This document shows, piece by piece, positions 1 to 10,000 of a DNA stretch of 64,000 nucleotides. Source of the DNA: Planctomycetota bacterium (GTDB taxonomy: Bacteria > Planctomycetota > UBA1135 > UBA2386); contig JADJWQ010000002.1 of assembly GCA_016716265.1 (NCBI GenBank), forward strand, positions 705,001 through 769,000. Direction: 5' to 3'. The notes beneath the pieces were generated by a model that did not search any database, was not told where the DNA came from, and worked only from the letters and a program-made list of their open reading frames with translations. Every line of letters begins with the position of its first letter. Within the stretch, counting starts at the first letter, position 1. The position numbers were made by a program, and so were the translations under genes.

Positions 1-922
1 CGAGGAACTCGACGCGATCGGGCTGCCAGGTCAGCGCGCGGGTGACCGTCGGTGCGGCGGCGAGGTCCGGCAGCGTGAAGCGCAGGAGGTTGCCCGGCAC
101 GTCGTACGGTTGCACGACGACCTGGGACGTCGTGGGATCACCGGGCTGGCCCCAGCGGGAGTCCTCGAAGTCGATCTCGCGATTGGGCCAGCGCGGGATG
201 GTCGGATCGTCGCCGTACGGATCCCAGGTGAACGCGCCGAACGTCAGGTTCGGATCGAGGTCCTCGAGCTCGCTCTCGGTCGTGAACCAGAACGTGCCGT
301 AGCCCAGGTGGTCGACCGACATGACCTCCGCAGACGTCCAGACGCCATTGCGGTAGACGACGGCGAGGTGCAGTCGGCCCTGGGCGTCGACCTGGACGTC
401 ACGGGGATCGGAGGAGAACGGATTGCCGCCCGGGCCGACCGGGGAGGGCGCATCCTTGACGGCCCAGTCGAGACCCGCGAACGAAACGACGCGCCCGTAG
501 CGCTCGTGCACGTCGACGGCCAGCGCTTGCAGCGAGGCGGGCACGCGGATCGCACCGGAGGCCAGCGGGGCGGCGACCCCGGGTGCGAGCAGAGCGGCAC
601 AGTAGATTGTCGCGCGGCTATCGAGCGTCGTGGAGACGACGCTCGCCGTCCACGTCCCGTCCGGCCGGATCGCGACGGTCGGGGCCTGGAAGCTCGGCTT
701 CGTCCACCAGCCGGAGCCCTCGATATGGATGTAGACCGCGACGCGATGCGTCGCGAAGTCCACGCCGGCCGCGCGCCCGGAGATCGCACCGACCGTGCCG
801 AACGGCGGCACGGTGGTGATGTCGATCACCGGCTGCGCGACCAGCGGCGCCGCCAGCAGCAGCAGCGCGACCGGCGTCCACCGGCTGGTGGCAGAGGGAC
901 TCCGCCGGTCGGACTGGCACAT
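1..922 (-). CDS. Secreted GH16-like (concanavalin-fold) protein with N-terminal Ig-like domain, 3' end off the window
   Basis: The frame runs open from an ATG at 922 to the left edge, so the C-terminus is missing. Residues 1-30 form a signal peptide (basic start, then VALLLLAAPLVAQ). About 100 residues follow that look like a beta-sandwich, with a paired-Trp segment (GSGWWTKPSF) and TIYCA, then a glucanase-like jelly roll. The jelly roll contains LGYGTFWFTTESEL and REIDFEDSRWG, the latter resembling the E-[IL]-D-x-x-E active-site strand of family 16 glycosidases. The product should be exported and act on, or bind, a polysaccharide. It starts 4 nt after the stop of the next upstream gene (927-1736), so it belongs to the same minus-strand run. 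No convincing ribosome binding site is seen. The substrate cannot be told; the EIDFED motif keeps both acidic positions. Confidence 0.72.
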   Translation of the reverse strand, partial: MCQSDRRSPSATSRWTPVALLLLAAPLVAQPVIDITTVPPFGTVGAISGRAAGVDFATHRVAVYIHIEGSGWWTKPSFQAPTVAIRPDGTWTASVVSTTLDSRATIYCAALLAPGVAAPLASGAIRVPASLQALAVDVHERYGRVVSFAGLDWAVKDAPSPVGPGGNPFSSDPRDVQVDAQGRLHLAVVYRNGVWTSAEVMSVDHLGYGTFWFTTESELEDLDPNLTFGAFTWDPYGDDPTIPRWPNREIDFEDSRWGQPGDPTTSQVVVQPYDVPGNLLRFTLPDLAAAPTVTRALTWQPDRVEFL

Positions 923-926
923 CGGA

Positions 927-1736
927 TCAGCGGATCTGGACCAGCGTGGGCTGGGTCAGGTCCAGTCGACCGCCGGTCACCAGGATGCCCTGGCTGTTGA
1001 GGTCGATGCCGGCCAGCAACGGGTTGTTCGGGATCGGCAGCGTGAAGACTCCCATGCCGTCCGTCGGGCCGAACACGATGGGCACCAGCGTGTTGAAGTA
1101 GGCCTGGCAGCCGAGGACCAGGACACCGGTCGTGCTGAGCAGTCCGAAGGCCACCGAGCCCTGGGCGGGCAGCGTGTAGGTCACGGACTGGCCGGGCGTC
1201 GGAGTGCCCTGCACGTTCATCGCGGATCCCGCGCACGGGATCTGGAAGTCGAACAGCGTCGGCAGCAGCGGATCGGTGTTCACCGTGGTCGTGTTCGACA
1301 GCGACAGTGCGAACTGCAGCGGCGTCGGCATGCAGACGGGCGCGCTCGTCGAGAACACACCGACGGCGACCTGGGCCTGCGCACCGGCGAACCACGAGCG
1401 TGGCACGTTGTTGGTGCCGAATTGCCCGACCAGCGTGAACTGGCCATTGGCGCCCGGTGGCGTCTGGTCGCACTGCTTGATCCACTCACAGCCGAAGATC
1501 GGGCCGCCATTGAGCAGGATCGGCCGGACGACCAGGCGGAGTTCGGCACCGGGCGGGATCGTCCCGCTGATCGTGCCACTGATGGCGAAGTAGTACGGCT
1601 CCGGCGAGGTCGAGCAGGCGCCGATCGAGGGATTCATGATCCGCGGCACGGTGCCCGTGGTGAGGACCTGGATCGTCTGCGTCGCGGCGGATCCCGCGAC
1701 GAGTGCAGCGCAGAGTAGGGAGAGGAGAGGCTTCAT
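927..1736 (-). CDS. Secreted protein with lineage-specific C-terminal module (paralogue of 1765-2583)
   Basis: A 269-residue exported protein of unknown function. I start it at ATG 1736, because a clean signal peptide follows (MKPLLSLLCAALVAGSAATQ); a longer frame upstream has no secretory character. The body carries cysteine pairs (ACSTSPEPYYF, GCEWIKQC) and ends in a roughly 80-residue module with GCQAYF, TLPIPNNPLLAGI and a final LVTGGRLDLTQPTL. Its immediate upstream neighbour (1765-2583) has the same architecture and nearly the same last 15 residues, so the two are tandem duplicates 28 nt apart. The module recurs in the proteins at 15967 and 40608. A structural or binding role at the cell surface is possible, but the sequence does not show a catalytic site. 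Confidence 0.75.
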   Translation of the reverse strand: MKPLLSLLCAALVAGSAATQTIQVLTTGTVPRIMNPSIGACSTSPEPYYFAISGTISGTIPPGAELRLVVRPILLNGGPIFGCEWIKQCDQTPPGANGQFTLVGQFGTNNVPRSWFAGAQAQVAVGVFSTSAPVCMPTPLQFALSLSNTTTVNTDPLLPTLFDFQIPCAGSAMNVQGTPTPGQSVTYTLPAQGSVAFGLLSTTGVLVLGCQAYFNTLVPIVFGPTDGMGVFTLPIPNNPLLAGIDLNSQGILVTGGRLDLTQPTLVQIR

Positions 1737-1764
1737 CGAGTTCGGAAGGTGCGGAGTCCGTCGA

Positions 1765-2583
1765 TCAGCGGATCGACAGCAGGGTGGGCTGGGTGAGGTC
1801 GAGCACACCACCGGTCACCAGGGCACCCTGCGTGGCGAGCTCGGCACCGAGCAGCGCCGGGTCGAGCGGCAGGGTCAGAGTCACATTGCCCATGGCGTCG
1901 GTGGAGACGAGCACGATCGGGAAGCCGAGCCAGGCCGTGCAGCCGAGCAGCGGGAACCCGAACACGTTGACCGGTGCGAACGCGATCGCGCCCGGCGTGG
2001 GCAGCGTCCAGCTGATCGCGTTGCCGATCGTCGGATCGCCCTGGACGTCCATGTAGACGCCGGAGCAGGGCAGCGCGTAGTCGTGGAGCGTCGGCATCAG
2101 CGGATCGATGCGGACGGTCACGACGTTCGACACCGCCAGTGCGATGGTCGCCGGGTCGGTCACGCAGGTCGGCACGGTGGTGGCGCGATCGAACAGCGCG
2201 AACTGCACGTCGGCCTGCTGGCCCGCGAACCAGCCGCGGGGGGTGTTGTTGTCGCCGAACTGCCCGATCACGACGAACGAGTTGTCCGGCAGCACGAACG
2301 CACGCTGGCACTGCAGCACCCAGGTGCAGCCCGGGATGTTCATGCCGTTGTAGAGCGTGGGCTTGACGAACAGGCGGATCTCCTGTGTCGACAGCGGTGG
2401 TTGGCCGACGGTGCCCCGGATCGAGAAGTAGAACGGGTTCGGCGTCGTCTGGCAGCCGGGGATGAACGGTGTCGGCGGGATCCTCGGGATCGTCCCCGCC
2501 GGAGTCGTGACGGTGAGTGTCGTCTGCGCCGCGACGGGTGCGGCGAGGCAGGTCAGAAGGAATGCGAGTCGGGCGATCGACAT
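1765..2583 (-). CDS. Secreted protein, tandem paralogue of 927-1736
   Basis: A 272-residue exported protein of unknown function, starting MSIARLAFLLTCLAAPVAAQ, a textbook signal peptide with an AQ cleavage region. It shares with its downstream neighbour the spacing of cysteines (GCQTTPNPFYF, GCTWVLQCQ), the middle block with GxFGDNNTPRGWFAGQQA versus FGTNNVPRSWFAGAQA, and the C-terminal module ending LVTGGVLDLTQPTL. The pair therefore arose by duplication in place. The shared FAG(A)Q and GCxx[YW] blocks are the best handles for homology searches. It lies 104 nt downstream of the CBM-like gene (2687-3697), separated by a 9-bp hairpin, so it may have its own promoter or be read through. Confidence 0.75.
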   Translation of the reverse strand: MSIARLAFLLTCLAAPVAAQTTLTVTTPAGTIPRIPPTPFIPGCQTTPNPFYFSIRGTVGQPPLSTQEIRLFVKPTLYNGMNIPGCTWVLQCQRAFVLPDNSFVVIGQFGDNNTPRGWFAGQQADVQFALFDRATTVPTCVTDPATIALAVSNVVTVRIDPLMPTLHDYALPCSGVYMDVQGDPTIGNAISWTLPTPGAIAFAPVNVFGFPLLGCTAWLGFPIVLVSTDAMGNVTLTLPLDPALLGAELATQGALVTGGVLDLTQPTLLSIR

Positions 2584-2654
2584 GGCGGCGTCCTGGTGGA
2601 TGAGCGCGGCCGGCGTGTCGAACGACCGCCGCGCGATGTCGTCAGCGAGGAGCG

Positions 2655-2677
2655 GGGTGCCGGGCGGACCGGCACCC
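2655..2677 (-). terminator. Hairpin in the spacer after the CBM-like gene
   Basis: A perfect 9-bp stem (GGGTGCCGG pairing with CCGGCACCC) closes a 5-nt GCGGA loop, 10 nt past the stop of the gene at 2687-3697. No U-tract follows on the minus strand, so it is a stem-loop of terminator position rather than a classical intrinsic terminator. Confidence 0.4.
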
Positions 2678-2686
2678 GCGGATGAC

Positions 2687-3697
2687 TCACTGCAGCTGGA
2701 TCTCGTGGCCGTCCGAGATGGCGAACATACCGTTGTTCGCCGCCGGCGTGACGACCAGCGTCTGCAGCATGACGCTCGTGCCGGCCATGCCCGCCGGAGC
2801 GACGAACCAGCTCGACGAGCCCGTGCCCGGCGCGATCACCGGGCCGCCGATCGGGCTCGGCAGGTTGCCCGTGATGGCGACGATCGGGCGCGCCGGATCG
2901 AAGTAGACGTTCGGCAGCGACGGGAGCTGCGGCACGCCGGTCGTGAACGCCTGTGCGAACACCCAGAACGGAGCGCGGTCGAACGTGCCCTGCGGGGACC
3001 ACACGTTGAGCTGCAGGAGCTGGCCGCCGGCGGCCTGCTTGACGTCGAAGCCGGGACCGGTGGTGGCCGGCGCGCCCGCGACGCCGGTGCGCAGCTCGAG
3101 GTCCTCACCGCTGCCCGGGTAGGCCGGCCGGGCCGGCGGCGGGCCGGTGAACACGCAGTCGTCGACCAGCAGCGCGCCGCCGGCCGTGCCAGGCTGCAGG
3201 AACAGGATCAGCGCCTGGACGGACGCCGTATTGGCCGGCGCGACGCCGGTGACCGCCGGGTTGTCGATCCAGACGTCGGTCGGGTAGGTGCCGTCGATGA
3301 TCGTCTGCTCGGCGCCGCCGATCTCGACGTTGGCGGCGTCGAAGAACGCGATCTTCATGACCGCCCAGTTCGCAGTGGGGGCGCCGGGCCCGGTGATCGC
3401 ATCGCCGCTGGCGTGAGCGGACCAGCAGTCGAGCGTGAACGACTGCCCGGGCAGGGCCGGGAACGACTGGAAGATCCCGGTGACGTTGAACGAGCCCGTG
3501 AAGTTGCCGAACATCTTCATGACGAACGGCGCACTACGGGCAGGCACGAGAGGGCTGCCCTCCAGGAACGCGTTGCCGAACTGACCCCAGGCGAACACGG
3601 GGCCGTCGAAGCCGGGGTTCTGGAGCAGGTTCTGGGCGGACAGGGCGGGCGTGAGCACCGCCGCCAGGGCGAGGGAGGAGCGCAGGAGAGGGAGCAT
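2687..3697 (-). CDS. Secreted protein with CBM-like jelly roll and lineage-specific C-terminal domain
   Basis: A 336-residue exported protein. Residues 1-21 are a signal peptide (LALAAVLTPALSAQ). It is followed at once by NLLQNPGFDG, the opening of CBM4/9-type and DUF642-like carbohydrate-binding jelly rolls. The jelly roll runs to about residue 170 and ends in LLVDDCVFTG, the usual last strand of that fold. The remaining part (GSGEDLELRTGV, then DVKQAAGGQLLQLNVWSP) is a second beta-rich domain that I associate with secreted planctomycete proteins, but cannot name. It is the first gene of a four-gene minus-strand run of exported proteins ending in the GH16-like protein. A polysaccharide-binding role is an inference from the fold and this context. 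It is divergent from the beta-glucan operon that starts at 4068. Confidence 0.72.
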   Translation of the reverse strand: MLPLLRSSLALAAVLTPALSAQNLLQNPGFDGPVFAWGQFGNAFLEGSPLVPARSAPFVMKMFGNFTGSFNVTGIFQSFPALPGQSFTLDCWSAHASGDAITGPGAPTANWAVMKIAFFDAANVEIGGAEQTIIDGTYPTDVWIDNPAVTGVAPANTASVQALILFLQPGTAGGALLVDDCVFTGPPPARPAYPGSGEDLELRTGVAGAPATTGPGFDVKQAAGGQLLQLNVWSPQGTFDRAPFWVFAQAFTTGVPQLPSLPNVYFDPARPIVAITGNLPSPIGGPVIAPGTGSSSWFVAPAGMAGTSVMLQTLVVTPAANNGMFAISDGHEIQLQ

Positions 3698-4067
3698 GTG
3701 TGGTCGGATGCTGGGGTGATCGAGGGAAAGGGAAGGCGAGACGATACCTTGGTCGGGCCTGGATCGCCCGTCGGACGCCAGTGGATGCAGCGAACCTGGT
3801 TCGAGCCGAAACCTGCGGACGCTGGTAGCGATCGATCCCGTCGGTCACTCGCCGCACGGTCCATCGATCCCGTCGATGCTCCGACGGAGGCCTGAGCGAT
3901 GTGACGAGGCGATGGGGAACGTCTGCGCTGCCGGTCCGCTGCAGCCTTGCGAGGAACCGCGCCAGGCGATCGTTGTTTCCCGTCACGTGACGGCTCCGTA
4001 TCCTGCGCCCCCCGCGGCGCATCCCGGACCAGCTCGGATCGTCCCGCGGCACCGAGGATCCCTGCCG
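3698..4067. promoter_or_regulatory. Divergent intergenic region (370 bp)
   Basis: This spacer lies between the divergently transcribed CBM-like gene and the sugar-transporter operon, so both promoters should lie here. It contains two copies of ATCGATCCCGTCG (about 3833-3845 and 3864-3876) and a perfect palindrome at 3980-3993. No small gene with coding character is seen. Confidence 0.45.
3980..3993. promoter_or_regulatory. Perfect 14-bp palindrome, candidate operator of the glucan operon
   Basis: CCGTCACGTGACGG reads identically on both strands. It sits 75 bp before the start codon of the transporter gene, next to a weak promoter-like pair (TTGTTT at 3973 and TATCCT near 3999). Perfect dyads with a central CG are typical of operators of dimeric sugar-responsive repressors such as LacI-family proteins. 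No regulator gene is adjacent, so the assignment is an inference from symmetry and position. Confidence 0.4.
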
Positions 4068-5654
4068 ATGCGTGAGCGCAGCAACTACTCCACCCTCGTC
4101 GCATTCGCGGTCGCCCTCGGCGGCTTCCTGATGGGCTTCGACAGCGCGGTGATCTCCGGCGTCGTCGACCCGATCAAGGCGCGCTTCCGACTCGATGCGG
4201 ACCAGCTCGGCTGGGCCGTCAGCTGCCTGACGCTCGGAGCCACCGCGGCGATGGCATGCGCGGGTCCGCTCGCCGATCGCTTCGGGCGGCGGCCGGTGCT
4301 GCAGGTCACGGCATTGCTGTTCACCGTGTCGGCGATCGGCAGTGCGCTGGCTCCCAATTACGCCACGCTGGTGATCGCGCGCATCGTCGGTGGCTTCGGC
4401 GTCGGCGGCGCGCTGCTGATCGCACCCATCTACATCGCCGAGATCGCGCCGGCGGCGCAGCGTGGGCGGCTGGTGTCGTTCAACCAGCTGAACATCGTGC
4501 TGGGCTTCTCGGCGGCCTTCTTCTCGAACTACTTCCTCGACGGCTACTTCGCGTCGCGGGTCGACGACGTGTCGGATCTCGCGTGGCGCTGGATGCTCGG
4601 GGTCGAGACCGTCCCGGCGGTGCTGTACTCCCTGCTGCTCCTCTGGGTCCCGCGCAGCCCGCGATGGCTCGCGATGCACGGGCGCGACGACGAGGCGCTC
4701 GCCGTGCTGGCCCGCGCCAACGGCGCGGGCGCCGCCGCGGCCGCGCTCGCCGAGGTCCACGCGGCGATCGCGCGCGCCCGGGCGCAGGGGCGCGTCGGCG
4801 TGGGCGAGGTGCTGACCCGCAGGATGCGGCGCGTGATGGTGATCGGGCTGGGGCTCGGGCTGTTCCAGCAGATCACCGGGATCAACGCGATCTTCTACTA
4901 CTCGACGACGATCTTCGCGATGGCGGGGGCGGCGCGCGACGTCGCGCTCGGTCACGCGATCCTCGTGGGCATCGTCAACGTCGTCTTCACGCTGGTCGCG
5001 ATGCGGCTGATCGACCGGCTCGGACGGCGGCCGCTCCTGATCATCGGCACCTCCGTGATGTCGGTCGCGTTGCTGACGAACGCGTGGGAGTTCCACAGCG
5101 CGACGTACCGCGTGGGTGCGGATCCGGTGGCGGCGGTCGCGAAGCTGGGCGAGGTCGTGTCCGAGCCGGCGGCGCGCGCCCTCGCGCCGCTCGGCGGCCT
5201 GACGTTCGCGAGCCAGTCGGAGCTCGCCGCGGCGGCGGCACGGCTCGCTGACGCCGCGGGGCCGGCCGTCGCGGACGAGGTCGCGGGCGCGAAGGACGAG
5301 CTCGCGAAGGCCGTATTGCAGCTCGACGGCACGGTCGTGCTGGTGTCGATCATGGCCTACATCGCGGCATTCGCGATCTCGCTCGGACCCGTGATGTGGG
5401 CGATGTTCTCCGAGATCTTCCCGATGCGTTTGCGCGGGGTCGCGATATCGATCGCGGGCTTCTTCAATTCGCTGGTGTCGTTCGGCGTGCAGCAGCTCTT
5501 CCCGCGCGGCATGGAGACCATCGGCCCGGGTGGCGTGTTCGCCGTGTTCGGGGGGTTCGCGTTGCTCGGTCTCGGCTTCACGCTGCTGATCGTCCCGGAG
5601 ACCAAGGGGCGATCGCTCGAGGAGCTCGAGACGGAGCTGATGGGGGAAGCGTGA
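4068..5654 (+). CDS. MFS sugar porter (SP family)
   Basis: A 528-residue, 12-helix major facilitator of the sugar-porter type, expected in the inner membrane as a sugar:proton symporter. Signatures are DRFGRRP (70-76) between helices 2 and 3, the PxYIAEIAP block after helix 4, QQITGINAIFYYSTTIF in helix 7, a second DRLGRRPLL, and the terminal PETKGRSLEELE. Between helices 9 and 10 it carries an insertion of roughly 80 Ala-rich residues, also seen in some XylE-like porters of marine bacteria. I chose ATG 4068, because the first helix begins directly after MRERSNYSTL and a GAGG lies upstream; the open frame further upstream has no porter homology. It is first in an operon: the next gene begins inside its stop codon (GTGA). 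Oligo- or monosaccharides from glucan breakdown are the likely cargo. Confidence 0.9.
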   Translation: MRERSNYSTLVAFAVALGGFLMGFDSAVISGVVDPIKARFRLDADQLGWAVSCLTLGATAAMACAGPLADRFGRRPVLQVTALLFTVSAIGSALAPNYATLVIARIVGGFGVGGALLIAPIYIAEIAPAAQRGRLVSFNQLNIVLGFSAAFFSNYFLDGYFASRVDDVSDLAWRWMLGVETVPAVLYSLLLLWVPRSPRWLAMHGRDDEALAVLARANGAGAAAAALAEVHAAIARARAQGRVGVGEVLTRRMRRVMVIGLGLGLFQQITGINAIFYYSTTIFAMAGAARDVALGHAILVGIVNVVFTLVAMRLIDRLGRRPLLIIGTSVMSVALLTNAWEFHSATYRVGADPVAAVAKLGEVVSEPAARALAPLGGLTFASQSELAAAAARLADAAGPAVADEVAGAKDELAKAVLQLDGTVVLVSIMAYIAAFAISLGPVMWAMFSEIFPMRLRGVAISIAGFFNSLVSFGVQQLFPRGMETIGPGGVFAVFGGFALLGLGFTLLIVPETKGRSLEELETELMGEA

Positions 5655-6916
5655 CGACGTCGGGATATCGGGATGCTCGCGGGATTCGTCGACTCGTCGC
5701 GTCGTTCACCGGCACGCTGCTCGGGTTGATGGCGTCCGGCTGTTCTGCTCCACCGAGCGCGCAGGTGACGATCGACGTGACGCTCGGCGCCGGCACGGCG
5801 TCGAGCGGCGACGTCACGGCGGTCGACGGCGGCGTCAGACTCGCGTTCGACGACGGCTGGTTGGAGTTCGCTCTGCCGGTGGCGGTCGCAGGCCGTTACC
5901 GCTGCGAGCTGACGGTCGTGGAAGAAGCGCGCGCCGACGGGGCGAGCGCCTGGGTCGAGGACTACGTCGGCAATCCCGACGGGCGCACCTACGACATCAC
6001 CGGGCCGATGCCGCTGCCGCGCGGTGGCGTGGTCGCCCGCGACGGCTCACCTCTGGACGTCGGGTCGCACCGCATGCGTCTGCATTGCGCGGGTGGGCCG
6101 GTGACGGTGCGGTCGCTACGTTTCACGCTGCTGCGGGAGCATGCCGTGACGCTGCGGACGTCCGTGCAGCGGACCGATGGTTCGGAATGGGTGCTCGTGT
6201 GGTCCGACGAGTTCGAGCGCGCCGGTCATCCGGACCCGGAGCGCTGGACGTCTGACCTCGGCAACTGGGGCTGGGGGAACCGTGAGCCGCAGTACTACAC
6301 CGAGGGGCGGCTCGAGAACGCGCGCGTCGAGGACGGGCACCTGGTCATCGAGGCGCGCCCCGGCGACCTCGGACAGGCCTGGACGTCGGCTCGGCTGACG
6401 ACGCGCGGGAAGATCAGCTTCCAATACGGCCGCATCGAGATCCGCGCTCGCGTGCCGGCCGCGGACGGCACCTGGGCAGCGGGCTGGCTGCTCGGCGACG
6501 CGTATCGCGACGAGCTGTCGTGGCCCTATTGCGGGGAGATCGATGTGATGGAAGCGGTCGGCCGGGAGGTCGACGACGCCAGCGGGGACGGCATCAACCA
6601 CGCCTCGTGCCACACCCGCGCCTACTACTTCAAGCAAGGCAACCACATCTCCAGCACGATCCCGGTGCGTGGGATGTCGACCGGGTTCCACGTCTACACG
6701 CTGGATTGGGAGCCGGACGCGATCCGGATGTCGTGCGACGGGGAGCACTACTACACCTACGACAAGACGGAGTCGCCGCTGTCGTGGCCCTTCGATCGCC
6801 CGCAGAACCTGATCCTCAACCTCGCGATGGGCGGGGGCATGGGCGGGCCGATCGCGGCCGGCATCGGTCCGCAGCGGCTGCTCGTCGACTACGTGAGGGT
6901 CTACGAACGGCGCTGA
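5651..6916 (+). CDS. GH16 endo-beta-glucanase, predicted lipoprotein (laminarinase/lichenase-like)
   Basis: A 421-residue glycoside hydrolase of family 16. The catalytic strand GEIDVMEAVG gives Glu296 (nucleophile), Asp298 and Glu301 (acid/base), the bulged ExDxxE form typical of beta-1,3- and mixed-linkage glucanases. Supporting blocks are WSDEFE, NREPQYYTEGRLENARVEDG, KISFQYGRIEIRARVP and FHVYTLDWEPDAIRMSCDG. Residues 1-33 hold a hydrophobic stretch ending ASGC, a probable lipobox, so the enzyme would be membrane-anchored outside the cytoplasm. A beta-sandwich of about 120 residues precedes the catalytic domain. The GTG start at 5651 overlaps the transporter stop by 4 nt, which implies translational coupling. 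It would cut long glucans into oligosaccharides for the neighbouring porter and phosphorylase. Laminarin is the most likely substrate, but this is inferred. Confidence 0.88.
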   Translation: MTTSGYRDARGIRRLVASFTGTLLGLMASGCSAPPSAQVTIDVTLGAGTASSGDVTAVDGGVRLAFDDGWLEFALPVAVAGRYRCELTVVEEARADGASAWVEDYVGNPDGRTYDITGPMPLPRGGVVARDGSPLDVGSHRMRLHCAGGPVTVRSLRFTLLREHAVTLRTSVQRTDGSEWVLVWSDEFERAGHPDPERWTSDLGNWGWGNREPQYYTEGRLENARVEDGHLVIEARPGDLGQAWTSARLTTRGKISFQYGRIEIRARVPAADGTWAAGWLLGDAYRDELSWPYCGEIDVMEAVGREVDDASGDGINHASCHTRAYYFKQGNHISSTIPVRGMSTGFHVYTLDWEPDAIRMSCDGEHYYTYDKTESPLSWPFDRPQNLILNLAMGGGMGGPIAAGIGPQRLLVDYVRVYERR

Positions 6917-7000
6917 GGGGGGTGACCCGGCGGCACGCGCCGACGACCGGCGAGTGGACGTCGCGTGGGATCCGGCCGGCGGTGCGAGCGGAGACGCGTC

Positions 7001-10000
7001 ATGACACGTCATTCATGCTGGAACGAGAACGCGGTCGACGGCGACTTCGTCGAGCGCGACGGGCGGACCTGGTACCGGATCAGGAACGTCGACCGAATGC
7101 CGCCGTTCCTGACGAGCATCGCGAGCAGCGCCGACCACTGGCTGTTCGCGTCGAGCCTGGGCCCGGTCACCGCAGGCCGTCGGAGCCCGTCTGCTGCGCT
7201 GTTCCCGTACTCGACCGACGATCGGTTGCACGATGCCGTGGACCGCACCGGCGGTCGCACGATCGTGCACGTCGACGGCGCGAAGGGGGCCCCGTGGGAG
7301 CCCGGGTCGGAGCGCGGACCCGGCCTGCGTCCGATCTCGCGGGATCTGTGGAAGGACGTCTGCGGCGCCGCACTGTGCTTCGAGGAGCACGAGCGCGAGC
7401 TCGGGCTGACGCTGCGCACGACCTGGACGAGCAGCCCGCGCTACGGCGTGGTGCGCATCGTCGAGCTGGAGAACCGCGGTGGGGAGCGGCGCGCGCTGCG
7501 GGTGATCGACGGTCTGCTGAACCTGCTCCCCGCGGACGTCGACCCGGGCATGCAGACCGGCTTCAGCAACCTCGTGGATGCCTACAAGGCCGCCTGGCTG
7601 ATCGGTGAGCACGGGCTCGCGGTGTTCGCGCTGAGCTCGGTGCCGGTCGATCGCGCCGAGCCGAGCGAGGCGCTCCGCGCGACCACCGTACAATGCCTCG
7701 GCGTCGCGGAGGCGCGTTACCTGCTGTCGGGTCGGCAGCTCGATGCCGCATTGCGGGGGGCCGCGACCACCACCGAGCGCGCGGCGCGCGGCGTCCGTTC
7801 CGCCTATCTGGTCGATCACACGGTCGAGCTCGGACCAGGGGAGAGCGCGCGTTGGTCGTTCGCGCTCGAGGTCGAGCAGGACGCCGCGGCCATCCGCAGG
7901 GCGGCGGCGCGACTGGCGCGGGGCGAGACCTCGTTCGTGACCGTGGCGGCCGACGTGGAGGTCGGTCGGCGGATGCTCGTCGAGCTGATCGCTGCGGCCG
8001 ACGGTCAGCAGCACACCAGCGAGCCCGGTGCGGATGCGCGCCACCACAGCAATACGTTGTTCAACGTGATGCGCGGTGGGACGTTCCCCGCGGGCCACCG
8101 CCAGGAGCGTGCCGACCTCCTGGCCTGGCTCGCGGAGGTCGCACCGCAGGTCCATGCCCGGTGGGCCGAGCAGATCGCCGGATGGCCCGAGCGCGCCGCC
8201 GTCGACGACTTCGGGCACCTCGCACGCGAGCTGGGGGACGCGGATCTGATCCGTCTGCAGCGCGAGTACCTGCCGCTCGCACTGAGCCGCCGGCACGGCG
8301 ATCCGAGCCGGCCGTGGAACACCTTCGAGATCCGCGGCCGGAGCGCCGACGGCTCGCTGCAGCTCGGGTACCAGGGCAACTGGCGCGACATCTTCCAGAA
8401 CTGGGAGGCGCTCGCGGTGTCGTTCCCGGCCTACGCGGTCGGTTTCGTCTGCCGCTTCGTCGATGCGTCGACGGCCGATGGCTACAACCCGTACCGGCTC
8501 ATGCGGGGGGGCGTGGACTGGGAGGTGCACGACCCGGCCGATCCGTGGTCGTTCATCGGCTACTGGGGCGACCACCAGATCGCCTACCTGGCGCGGCTGA
8601 TCGAGCGGTGCGAGTCACTGACGCCGGGGCGCCTCGCGACGCTGCTCGGCCGGCGGGAATTCGTGTCGGTCGACGTGCCATACCGGATCCGCCCGTACCG
8701 CGAGCTGGTCGCGGACCCGCAGGACACGGTCGTATTCGACACCGCGCGCGACGCCGAGCTGCGCGAGCGGGCCGCCACGACGGGGGCGGAGGGCAAGCTC
8801 GTGCGCACGCGCGACGGCGCGGTGCTGCGGATGACGCTCGCCGAGAAGCTCCTCTTGCCGTTCCTGGTCAAGCTGACGAACTTCGTGCCCGGAGCGGGCG
8901 TGTGGATGAACACGCAGCGCCCGGAGTGGAACGACGCCAACAATGCGTTGGTCGGCCGCGGTGCGTCGATCGTGACGACGTGCGCGCTCTGGCAGCACGC
9001 CGGGCTGCTCGCGGAGCTCTTCGCGCAGGCGCCCGCGCTCGAGCTCCACGACGCGTCGGCGCGACTGCTGGCCGCGGTGCGCGCGGTGCTCGAGGGGTGT
9101 GATCCCGATGCGGTGACGCTCGATCCGGTCGCCAGGCGCCGGGTGCTGGATGCCGTCGGGACGGCCGGCGACGAGCACCGGTCCGCCGTCTACGCCGGCG
9201 AGTTCGGGGCGGTGGGTGAGCACGCCACCGCCGACGTCGTCGCGTTCCTCGTGCGCGCTCGGGACCTGCTCGGGTGCACGATCGCCGTGAACCGCGGCGA
9301 CGACGGGCTGTACCACGCCTACAACCTGCTGAGGTTCGCGGGCGCCGAGCGCATCGACATCCGTCGGCTGCCGACCATGCTCGAGGGCCAGGTGGCCGTG
9401 CTCGGCTGCGGCTACCTCGACGGCGCCGCGAGCGCGACGCTGCTGCGCGCGCTCGCCGCGAGCCCGCTGTACTGCGCCCGCCGGGACAGCTTCCTGCTGT
9501 ATCCGGATCGCGAGCTGACGCCGTTCTTCGAACGGAACGTGCTGCCGGCGGATCTCGCGGTGCGCTACCCGGCGGCCGCCCGGCTGGTCCACCGGCTGCT
9601 CACGGCGCGCAACCTCGACATCGTGCGCGTCGACGACGACGGCACGCTGCGGTTCGCACCCGGGATGCGGAATGCGGCCGGTCTGGCCAACGCATTGGAC
9701 CGGCTCGCGGCGGACGGTGGTGAGCCCCTCGGCGAGGCGGCGCGGACGGAGCTGCTGGCGGCCTACGAAGCCGTGTTCGACCATGCGGCGTTCACCGGCC
9801 GGTCCGGGACCTTCTTCGGCTACGAAGGGCTCGGCTGCGTCTACTGGCACATGGTGTCGAAGCTCGCGCTGGTGATCCAGGAGGTGCTGTGGCGGCACGT
9901 CGACGCCGGTGGAGACGTCGGCGTCCGGGACGAGCTGCGCGATGCCTACCGGCGCGTGCGTCGCGGCCTCGGTGCACAGGCGACGCCGGCGGACTGGGGG

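Noticed and set aside
2655..2677. Calling the G+C-rich hairpins after genes true Rho-independent terminators
   Set aside because: None of them has the U-tract needed for intrinsic termination; they are reported only as terminator-position hairpins with low confidence.
3785..3812. tRNA T-arm-like segment (CTGGTTCGAGCCGAAACC)
   Set aside because: No 5-bp/7-nt T-arm with matching acceptor and anticodon arms can be built around it.
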